Position numbers and translations under genes: made by a program. 20,860 bases of DNA, taken from Bacteroidales bacterium. GTDB lineage: Bacteria > Bacteroidota > Bacteroidia > Bacteroidales > UBA932. How positions within the stretch are numbered: position 1 is the first letter of the stretch; every line of letters begins with the position of its first letter. The notes under the pieces were generated by a model. That model was given only the letters and a program-made list of their open reading frames with translations, had not been told where the DNA came from and searched no databases. The stretch is from contig JAFXPV010000018.1 in assembly GCA_017527625.1 (NCBI GenBank), positions 1-20,860 of the forward strand. Reading direction: 5' to 3'. Below, one piece after another: positions 7,514 through 15,000 of the stretch.

Positions 7514-8818
7514 TTACGTCAGCGAGACGCCTTCGAAGCTGAGGCTCGGGAGCTGCATCGAGAAGAGGGTCAGGGGGTCGTTGCCGACGGCGGCCAGGCG
7601 GTTCCACAAGTCGAGGTAGTTGCCGGTGACGTTCATCTCGTGGATGGGGAATGCCTTCCGGCCGTTCTCGAACCAGAAGCCCTCTATGCCGTAAGAGAAA
7701 TCGCCGGTGATGGGATTGTGGTTGCCGCCGTTGAAGCCGGTGATGAGCACGCCCTTGCCAAGAGCCGCCATCTGGGCATCCAGGCCACCTGCGTCCGGAA
7801 CCATCTCCACCACAGAAACAGAATCGACCGTCGGTGCCATACTCAGTTTGTCGGCATAGTAGCTGGTCAGGAAGTACATACTCACTACGCCCTCGTCAAT
7901 CACATTGCAACGCTTGGTGGCCAGACCTTCCCCGTCATAGAAGCGGGCCCCGAAGGTCGACGGCTTGTGAGGATTGTCGACGATGGTCAGGCTGGCCGGG
8001 AACAGCTTGCGGCCGAGAGAGCCGAGCAGGAACGAATTGTTCTGCTGCAGGGCGGAGCCGCTGAGAGCAGACAACAGCGGAGAGACGAATTTCGCAGCGG
8101 AACCGTTCTCGACTACCACATTATACTTGCCGGCCTTGATGCGCCTTGCTCCCAGCCTGCTGACACCGCGGTCATACGCGATCTGCGCACAGCGGCCGGC
8201 ATCCAGCTTCGAGAAGAAGACATTGGCGTCCGGCCACCAGCTCTGGGGACGGCTGCCGTCCTTGTCGATAAACGAGCAGCCTGCAGAAAGAGTGAAAAAC
8301 GAAGCCTCGCGGCTCTGGCAGAAACCGGCTGTGTCGGCCAGGATTTCCTGTTCCACGGAACTGCCGAATTCAGTCTCGCAAGTCTGCATAGGCCCGTCGC
8401 CGATCTTGCCGCAGAGGAACTCTGCAATCTGAAGTGCCGCGGCCTTACCCTGCTCGGCACTGACTGCAGCCGCAGCCGGATCCAGAAGCTTCAGGTCCCC
8501 GCCTCCGCTGTAGCATAGCTCCTTGGGCGCCAGATGACGGCACTCATCTTTCTCCAGCAGCCTGGTCAGCCGCACTGCATTCGCAATGAACGGCCGCAGG
8601 CTCGCCTCGTCCAGCATATTGGTCGAAAAGGTGCCGTAGCGGCCGTCGACGAACAGCTGGAGGAAGACAGAGCAATCACTGGAATTGTGAATCTTGTCGA
8701 TATCCATATTGTAGAGCGAAACCGCCGTCTGGTCGCTTATGGTATGGATTATCCTTGCGTCACTGGCTCCCGCCTGCAGGCAGAAGTCAAGAACCTTCTG
8801 TATCTCATTTGTCTGCAT
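7514..8818 (-). CDS. tldE: TldE/PmbA family protein
   Basis: 434 aa, the non-catalytic partner of TldD in the heterodimeric cytoplasmic protease. It shares the TldD/PmbA fold but has no HExxxH motif, as expected for TldE. Family segments include the middle domain with LFPASLTIVDNPHKPSTFGA, then GEGLATKRCNVIDEGVV, then FNGGNHNPITGDFSYGIEG, and the C-terminus TGNYLDLWNRLAAVGNDP. I start at the ATG at 8818 (MQTNEIQKVLDF) because the in-frame extension upstream would begin inside slyD and cover the divergent promoters. The start is only 5 nt from a -7 box, so the mRNA may be leaderless. It does not sit next to tldD; namZ-like, glmM and rpmE2 lie between them. Confidence 0.92.
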   Translation of the reverse strand: MQTNEIQKVLDFCLQAGASDARIIHTISDQTAVSLYNMDIDKIHNSSDCSVFLQLFVDGRYGTFSTNMLDEASLRPFIANAVRLTRLLEKDECRHLAPKELCYSGGGDLKLLDPAAAAVSAEQGKAAALQIAEFLCGKIGDGPMQTCETEFGSSVEQEILADTAGFCQSREASFFTLSAGCSFIDKDGSRPQSWWPDANVFFSKLDAGRCAQIAYDRGVSRLGARRIKAGKYNVVVENGSAAKFVSPLLSALSGSALQQNNSFLLGSLGRKLFPASLTIVDNPHKPSTFGARFYDGEGLATKRCNVIDEGVVSMYFLTSYYADKLSMAPTVDSVSVVEMVPDAGGLDAQMAALGKGVLITGFNGGNHNPITGDFSYGIEGFWFENGRKAFPIHEMNVTGNYLDLWNRLAAVGNDPLTLFSMQLPSLSFEGVSLT

Positions 8819-8839
8819 AATTACAAAGTTATATATTTG
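8808..8839 (+). promoter_or_regulatory. Promoter for slyD (-33 and -7 boxes)
   Basis: TTTG (8808-8811) and TATATTTG (8832-8839) are 20 nt apart, a good Bacteroidota promoter. The -33 box lies within the first codons of tldE on the other strand. About 37 nt separate the -7 box from the slyD ATG at 8877. Confidence 0.82.
8824..8831 (-). promoter_or_regulatory. Promoter -7 box for tldE
   Basis: The minus strand reads TAACTTTG, matching TAnnTTTG. The box directly abuts the -7 box of the divergent slyD promoter (8832-8839). Only 5 nt separate it from the tldE ATG at 8818, implying a leaderless or nearly leaderless mRNA. No TTTG is found at the standard upstream spacing; a CAAA on the plus strand at 8857-8860 gives a spacer of 25, which is too long. 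Confidence 0.6.
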
Positions 8840-8876
8840 CCGGACATAAATCCAGACAAACAATAACGATACGATA

Positions 8877-9440
8877 ATGAAAATTGAAGACAAAAAAGTA
8901 GTCCACCTCAGCTATCAGCTCAAGGTCGACGGAGAAATAGCCGATAGCGCGACAGCCGAAAAGCCCCTGCAGTTCATCCACGGTATGGGATATCTCCTTC
9001 CCAAGTTCGAAGAGAACATCGCCGGCAAGGAAGTCGGTGACAATTTCGAATTTATGCTCACCGCCGAGCAAGGCTACGGCCTCGTGAACCCGGCCGCCAT
9101 CATCGACCTTCCCAAGAGCGCCTTCGAGGTAGACGGCGAATTCCAGGAAGCATACGTGAAGCCCGGCAGGTCCATCCCTATGATGAGCGCCCAGGGAGTC
9201 ATCCACGGCACTGTCGTCTCAGTCGGAGCCGACACCGTCAAGATGGACTTCAACCACCCTATGGCAGGCAAGGACCTCCACTTCACCGGCAAGGTTGAGC
9301 TCGTGCGCGACGCTACTGAAGATGAGCTCAAGAACGGCCTCTTCGGAGAACGCAACAAATCGTGCTCAGGCAGCTGCGACTCTTGCGGCGGCGGATGCGG
9401 CGACGGAGAATGTTCAAAGGAAGGTTGCGACTGTAAATAG
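8877..9440 (+). CDS. slyD: SlyD-like FKBP-type peptidyl-prolyl isomerase
   Basis: 187 aa. SlyD-type FKBPs are cytoplasmic prolyl isomerases and chaperones; those with a Cys/His-rich tail also bind nickel or zinc. The N-terminal FKBP strands (KVVHLSYQLKVDGEIADS), the PLQFIHGMGYLLPKFEENI segment and the return strand (GKDLHFTGKVELVRDAT) flank an inserted chaperone domain in the middle (about residues 65-125), as in SlyD. The tail from about residue 160 carries seven cysteines spaced with glycines, ending KEGCDCK, so metal binding is likely. No signal peptide is present. It is a single gene; its stop is one base from the convergent stop of the FAD dehydrogenase. Confidence 0.94.
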   Translation: MKIEDKKVVHLSYQLKVDGEIADSATAEKPLQFIHGMGYLLPKFEENIAGKEVGDNFEFMLTAEQGYGLVNPAAIIDLPKSAFEVDGEFQEAYVKPGRSIPMMSAQGVIHGTVVSVGADTVKMDFNHPMAGKDLHFTGKVELVRDATEDELKNGLFGERNKSCSGSCDSCGGGCGDGECSKEGCDCK

Positions 9441-9441
9441 T

Positions 9442-10983
9442 CTATTTTGAGGCGATGGCATTTGCCACCGCTATCCCGTCGAGGGCGCTGGATACTATGC
9501 CACCTGCATAGCCGGCGCCCTCGCCGCACGGATACAGGCCCTCAAGGGCAATGTGGCACAAAGAATTTTCGTCGCGCGGGATACGCACCGGCGAAGAAGT
9601 GCGCGACTCGACGCCGAGCACAAGCGCTTCCTGCGTGTAGAAGCCGTGCATCTTGCGGTCGAAGGCAGGGAAAGCCCTGCGCAGCCTTGCAGCCACGAAA
9701 TCCGGCAGCAGCTCGGTCAACATAGCAGAATCAGTCCCCGGAGCATAAGAGCAGGCAGGCAGCGACGACGATGCCTTGCCACGGCAGAAATCAGTCAGGC
9801 GCTGGGCCGGAGCGCGGAAACTGTCAGAATTGGCGAACATCCTCCGCTCCGCCGACTTCTGGAACTCCAGCAGAGCCAGCGGGCCGTACTTGTCGAAACC
9901 CACGACATCCTCAGGCTCCACCGAGCAGACTATGCCGGCGTTGGCCTTCTTGCCGGAACGGGTCGAAGGAGACATACCGTTCAGCACGACCGCGTCGCTT
10001 TCGGTCGTCGACGGCACCAGCACGCCGCCGGGACACATACAGAAAGAGAACACTCCACGGCCGGCCACCTGCTCCACGAGAGCGTATTCGGCGTGCGGAT
10101 ATCCGGGCTGCCAGCGTCTGTGATACTGGATCTCATCGATGAGATGCTGCGGATGCTCGACCCTCACTCCGAGAGCGAAGCCCTTTGCCTGCAACTCCCA
10201 GCCCTTCGATGCGAAGAGCTCATATATGTCCCTGGCCGAATGGCCGGTAGCAAGAATAACATTTGACGCGCTGTAGCTGCAGCCGTCGGCGCAAAGCACT
10301 TTCCATTTGCCGGATTTCGAAGCAGGCGGCGTAAGGTCGACCACCCTGGAGCCGAAATGATACTCCCCGCCGTGGGCTGTGATACAGTTGCGGATGCTCT
10401 CCATCACCCTCGGAAGCACGTCGCTGCCTATGTGCGGATGAGCGTCGGTCAATATCGCCTCCTGGGCGCCGAAAGCCACCAGCTGTCGCAGCACCTCCTG
10501 GATATCACCCCTCTTCGACGAGCGGGTGTAGAGCTTGCCGTCGGAGAAAGTGCCTGCCCCTCCCTCGCCGAAACAATAGTTCGAGTCGGCATTGACGACA
10601 CCCTCGCGCACGATCGCCGAAATGTCAACCTTGCGGCTGTGGACATCCTTGCCCCGCTCGAGAATGACGGGCTTGAGCCCCTTCTCCAGCAGTTTCAGGG
10701 AAGCGAAAGTGCCGGCAGGACCACCGCCAATCACTATGACCTCCTCGGAAGAGCGGACATCCTTGTAGTCGAAGACATATTCGCGCGGCGGCTCGTCACC
10801 TTCCAGGAAAGCACGCAGCCTGTAGCGGAACACCGGACGGCTGCGGGCGTCGAGAGAACGCCTCACCACAATGCACTGCCGCACCTTGCGTGCAGGCACG
10901 CCGCAGGCCACCGCAGCAGCCTTGACGAGTTCCTCTTCTGTCGGGTTGTGAAGGATATCGAACGCCTGCTCGAATTCTTTCAT
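9442..10983 (-). CDS. Uncharacterised FAD-dependent dehydrogenase (COG2509-type)
   Basis: 513 aa. The protein has an N-terminal extension of about 80 residues, then an FAD-binding Rossmann motif VIVIGGGPAGTFASLKLLEKG (GGGPAG at 86-91) followed by VILERG, the FGEGGAGTFSDGKLYTR block (from about 136), and a C-terminal FAD motif YPCGEGAGYAGGIVSSALDG. This set matches the COG2509 family of NAD(FAD)-utilising dehydrogenases whose substrate is unknown to me. No signal peptide or membrane segment is seen. Its ATG follows the tsaD stop by one base, so it is the second gene of a tsaD operon. The 3' end contains a strong inverted repeat (9481-9522). Confidence 0.9.
   Translation of the reverse strand: MKEFEQAFDILHNPTEEELVKAAAVACGVPARKVRQCIVVRRSLDARSRPVFRYRLRAFLEGDEPPREYVFDYKDVRSSEEVIVIGGGPAGTFASLKLLEKGLKPVILERGKDVHSRKVDISAIVREGVVNADSNYCFGEGGAGTFSDGKLYTRSSKRGDIQEVLRQLVAFGAQEAILTDAHPHIGSDVLPRVMESIRNCITAHGGEYHFGSRVVDLTPPASKSGKWKVLCADGCSYSASNVILATGHSARDIYELFASKGWELQAKGFALGVRVEHPQHLIDEIQYHRRWQPGYPHAEYALVEQVAGRGVFSFCMCPGGVLVPSTTESDAVVLNGMSPSTRSGKKANAGIVCSVEPEDVVGFDKYGPLALLEFQKSAERRMFANSDSFRAPAQRLTDFCRGKASSSLPACSYAPGTDSAMLTELLPDFVAARLRRAFPAFDRKMHGFYTQEALVLGVESRTSSPVRIPRDENSLCHIALEGLYPCGEGAGYAGGIVSSALDGIAVANAIASK
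9481..9522. repeat. Long imperfect hairpin inside the FAD dehydrogenase 3' end
   Basis: Arms 9481-9491 (GAGGGCGCTGG) and 9512-9522 (CCGGCGCCCTC) pair over 11 positions with one wobble; after a 3-base bulge (ATA), CTATGC (9495-9500) pairs with GCATAG (9506-9511) around a 5-nt loop. This gives 17 pairs in 42 nt. It lies about 40 nt past the slyD stop on the plus strand and in coding sequence for CGEGAGYAGG on the minus strand. No T tract follows. It could define the slyD mRNA 3' end, or be a by-product of the conserved Gly/Ala motif. Confidence 0.5.
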
Positions 10984-10984
10984 C

Positions 10985-12022
10985 TTATTTCATATTGAGA
11001 TCTGCCGCACGCGACACGGGAGCCACGTCCAGCGGAGTGAAAAGTCCTTTTCCGTATTTGAAATGGCCGACGACTGCGATCATAGCCGCATTGTCGGTAG
11101 TGAAGCGCAGCTCCGGCAGGAAGGTAGTCCAGCCCCTGCGGCGTCCCTCCTCTTCTATGCGGTTGCGAAGGCCGCTGTTGGCAGACACTCCGCCGCCGAT
11201 GACGACCTGCTTTATGGAGGTCTGTTTCACCGCGAGCAGCAACTTCTTCATCAGAATGTCGATAAGGTCCTTCTGGAAACTTGCGCACAGGTCGGCCTTG
11301 TTCTTTGCGATGAAATCCGGATCCCTGGCCACTTCGTCACGCAGGAAATAGAGCAGCGACGTCTTGATGCCCGAGAAGCTGTAGTCCAGAGCGGGCACGT
11401 TAGGCTTAGCGAAGCGGAAACGGGACGGGTCGCCTTCCTTTGCCAGACGGTCGATCACGGGACCGCCGGGATATCCCAGGTCCAGAAGCTTGGCGCACTT
11501 GTCGAAAGCCTCTCCCACCGCATCGTCAATCGTGCGTCCCAGCACCTCGAAATCCAGATAATCGTTTACCTTGACGATCTGGGTGTGGCCGCCGGACACT
11601 AGCAGCGCCAGGAAGGGGAAGACGGGCTCGCGGTGAGGCTTGCCCTGCTCGATAACGAAATGAGAAAGGATGTGGCCCTGCAGATGGTTCACCTCGATGA
11701 GAGGCTTGCCTGCAGCAAGCGCCAGGCCCTTGGCGAAAGACACGCCTACAAGCAGCGAACCCAGCAGTCCGGGGCCGCGGGTGAAGGCTATAGCATCGAC
11801 CTCATCCATAGTCACGCCGGCCTGCTTCAGAGCCTGGTCGACCACCGGCACGATGTTCTGCTGATGGGCCCTGGAAGCCAGCTCCGGGACCACTCCGCCA
11901 TACTGCTCGTGGACTTTCTGGGAGGCCATTACATTGGAAAGCAGGCAACGGTCGGCAAGCACGGCGGCAGAAGTGTCGTCGCAGGAAGATTCGATACCGA
12001 GAATAATAGTCCTTTTTCCCAT
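10985..12022 (-). CDS. tsaD: tRNA N6-adenosine threonylcarbamoyltransferase TsaD
   Basis: 345 aa, full length. TsaD, with TsaB and TsaE, transfers the threonylcarbamoyl group to A37 of ANN-decoding tRNAs (t6A). The start IILGIESSCDDTSAAVL, the metal-binding NHLQGHILSHF (His113 and His117), LVSGGHTQI, the DDAVGEAFDKCAKLLDLGYPGGP block and the C-terminal FTTDNAAMIA motif are all present. It is cytoplasmic and expected to be essential or nearly so. It begins an operon with the FAD dehydrogenase (one base gap) and is divergent from tamB, separated by 58 nt. A -7 box sits 20 nt before the ATG. Confidence 0.98.
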   Translation of the reverse strand: MGKRTIILGIESSCDDTSAAVLADRCLLSNVMASQKVHEQYGGVVPELASRAHQQNIVPVVDQALKQAGVTMDEVDAIAFTRGPGLLGSLLVGVSFAKGLALAAGKPLIEVNHLQGHILSHFVIEQGKPHREPVFPFLALLVSGGHTQIVKVNDYLDFEVLGRTIDDAVGEAFDKCAKLLDLGYPGGPVIDRLAKEGDPSRFRFAKPNVPALDYSFSGIKTSLLYFLRDEVARDPDFIAKNKADLCASFQKDLIDILMKKLLLAVKQTSIKQVVIGGGVSANSGLRNRIEEEGRRRGWTTFLPELRFTTDNAAMIAVVGHFKYGKGLFTPLDVAPVSRAADLNMK

Positions 12023-12042
12023 CAGTTTAAGCCTCTGGCCTG

Positions 12043-12050
12043 CAAAGGTA
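12043..12050 (-). promoter_or_regulatory. Promoter -7 box for tsaD
   Basis: The minus strand reads TACCTTTG (TAnnTTTG consensus), with 20 nt to the tsaD ATG at 12022. Together with the tamB box it forms a near-symmetrical pair (GCAAAGGTA and TATCTTTGC, 8 of 9 positions complementary) 14 nt apart. No clear -33 TTTG is present. Confidence 0.65.
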
Positions 12051-12064
12051 TCAAATTAAAAACT

Positions 12065-12072
12065 TATCTTTG
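12065..12072 (+). promoter_or_regulatory. Promoter -7 box for tamB
   Basis: TATCTTTG fits TAnnTTTG. Only 8 nt lie between it and the ATG at 12081, so the tamB mRNA is predicted to be leaderless or to have a leader of a few bases. No convincing -33 TTTG lies 19-20 nt upstream, where the tsaD -7 box occupies the space. Confidence 0.6.
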
Positions 12073-12080
12073 CTAGATTG

Positions 12081-15000
12081 ATGAAAGTATTGCGCAAAAT
12101 ATTGCTGGGCCTGCTGTTCCTCCTTGCCCTGCTGCCGGTGGTGGCGGTGGTAGCCCTGCAATTGCCCGGTGTGCAGAGCCGCATCTGCAACGCAGTCACT
12201 TCCAGCGTCTCCGACAACCTCAACGGCAGCATAGAGGTCGGCGACGTCTACTACGCCCTCTTCGACAGGGTCATAGTCAAAGACGCGCTGCTGAGGGACG
12301 AGGCTCAGGACACTGTCGCCTACCTCGGCAAGCTGTCCCTCAACGTAAGGCTGCTGCGAGCCATCACCGGCCGCGTCACCGTCCGCAGCCTTGAACTCAG
12401 CGACGCCCTGCTGAATTTCGAGGCGGACGCTGAGGGCAACCTCAACCTCGCCCGGATATTTCCGGAGAAGGAAAAAGAGCGCGACACCACATCAAAAGGC
12501 ATCCTGGCCTTCTTCGACAACATCCTCGTGGACGTACGCAACGTCCGCATCAAGGATATGGACGTCAATCTCGTCAGACATTCGCCCGTTCCCGTAGTCA
12601 GGGACAAGAATGGAAACATACTGACCCCCGGAGTGCGCACCATCAACTGGCACGATATGCACATCAGCGGGCTCAACGTCGACATCTCTGACATAAGATA
12701 CAACCTGCGCAAACAGTCCGTATCCCTCAGCGTCAACGACATAACAATGCGGGAAAGCCGCGGCTTCAAGCTCGACCGGCTGCACTTCAAAGCCGCCCTC
12801 GACGCCGCAGGCATCCATCTGGAGAACTTCCGCTACACGGACAATTTCTCCGACCTGAAGCTGAGCTACGCCAACGCCCTTTTCGAACAGTTCAGCGACT
12901 TCGGCGACTTCCTCCACAAGGTAGCCCTCGACTGCAGCCTCGACGACGCCAAGGTCAGCCTCGCCTCCCTCGGCCTGTTCCTGCCCGGAGTCGACTACCT
13001 GACCCTGACTCTCAACGCAAACGGCAAGGTCAGGGGCCCCGTAGCCAATATGAAGCTGTCGTCGTTCGTCGTCGAAGGTCCCGGACTCTCCCACGTAGAG
13101 CTGTCAGGCCAGCTCAACGGCCTTCCCCTTTCCGAGATGACAATTATGTCCGCCAACCTGGACAACTGCCGTTTCAACACCGCCGGCATCGAGAAGATCG
13201 CGCAGAGCGTGTCGAAGAAGCCGGTCAAGAGCGGCACGATAAGCAAGCTGGGCCCCGGCACCACTTTCAATTTCACAGGCTTTATGGACGGATTCTTCAC
13301 CGACTTCGTGGCCTACGGGTCACTGACCTCGAACATAGGCAAGGTGAATGTCGACCTGCTGTGCCAGAGCGACCGTCCGGAAGACTTCGCGCTGGACGGA
13401 TTCCTCGACGCCAGCAACTTCGACCTCGGCCGCTTCCTCCAGAACGACAAACTGGGCGAGTTCTCGTGCAACGCAACCTTGAACGGCTTCACCACCCCCG
13501 TCAAGGAGAAGACATATCTGGACATCGACTCGATCTACGTGTCGAAGTTCTATTTCAACGACTACAACTACACCGGCATCACCGCTTCCGGCAGGATAGA
13601 CAACAACGGCATCTCCATCAAGGCCGTCGACGACGACCCCAACCTGGACTTCAACCTGACGGCTGACATTTCCAGCCAGAAGGAAGGACAGAGGACCTAC
13701 GACGTGGACCTCGACCTCAAGACCGCCAATCTGGCGGCCCTGCATCTCGACAAGCAGGACGTGTCGGTGATCGGTATGAAACTCAAGGGTTCCGTAAGGC
13801 AGACCGGCAAGGACAGCTTCGAGGGCGACGTATTCATCAACGACCTGGACTGCCTGAACGCAACCGGCCTGCATCCTCTGGGAGACGTGCAGCTCAGCGC
13901 CAGCCTCCTCCCTTCCGACCAAAACCTGTCCATCAGGTCGTCGTTCCTCAACGGCACGCTGAACGGCACCACCGCGGTGACAGACCTCGTCAGCGATGCG
14001 AAATACGCCCTGTTCAACGGCAAGCTCGACAACATACTGAAAGGTAGCGCAAGGCCGCAGCAATACTCCGGAGGCAATTTCGGCATCAACCTGACGGTTT
14101 CTGACATCAGGCAGCTGCTGGCCTTCATAATGCCCGACCTGCATATCGAGAACGGCACGAGCCTGACGTTCAACACCGGCGAGGACGGCAACTCCACCTT
14201 GTCTTTCGAATCGGAGCTGCTGTCATACAAGGACATCTACGCCCGCAACCTGATGCTGTTCTTCGACGGTGCCGACTCGGCTGCCGTAGCCGCCATCGAC
14301 GCGGACCTTGTGCGCATCGGATCGCTGGTAGCCGTCAACAACCACCTCGGGGCTGAAATCAGCAATAACCAGGTGAATCTCGACCTGAGCTACAACAACG
14401 ACAGCGAAGAGCGTCCCGACAAAGGCAGGCTCAAAGCTACGGTGGTGTTCCCCGACTCCACCGCCGATTATAAAACGCTGGTGGCGCTCGACAAGTCCGC
14501 CTTCCTTGCAGACGGCAAGGAATGGAGCATAAACCCCTCTTCGGTGCTCATCGACAAGGGCCGCATAGCCATCCGCGACTTCTCGCTTGAAAGCGGCGAC
14601 CAGTATATGAAGGTCAACGGCGTGATCTCCGACGCCCCGGACGATTCCTGCACCGTCGACCTGAACAATTTCGACCTGTCGCTGGCCAACATCTTCCTCA
14701 AGGACCCTGTTTCTCTCGGAGGAAGGATGACCGGCAACGCCACGGCCAGCGCCCTGCTCGGCGAATATGAGATGTCGGCCGACATAGCAGCCGATTCGGT
14801 GATGCTCTCCGGCAACCTCGTGGGAGACCTTGCCGTCAATGCCAGCTGGCTGGAGCAGAACGATATGATCGACTTCTCGCTGGTCAACAACCTGTCGGAC
14901 AAAATGGTCGTCGACATAGCCGGAAACCTGCACCCGAAGGACAAGATGCTTTCAGCCAGGGCGGTCATCGACAGCCTGGGAGCCGTCCTGCTCACCCCCT

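Noticed and set aside
7640..8518. A 292-codon plus-strand open frame opposite tldE
   Set aside because: tldE is confirmed by family motifs on the minus strand; the plus frame lacks motifs and has the skewed composition of a shadow frame in GC-rich DNA.
8819..8893. N-terminal hydrophobic extension of tldE, which could pass for a signal anchor
   Set aside because: It overlaps the slyD start and both promoters; TldE is cytoplasmic, and MQTNEIQKVLDF is a natural start.
12078..12080. TTG as tamB start codon
   Set aside because: An ATG follows directly in frame at 12081.
13320..14144. A 274-codon minus-strand open frame within tamB
   Set aside because: The translation is Val/Glu/Gln-rich and unlike any family; tamB is continuous across it.
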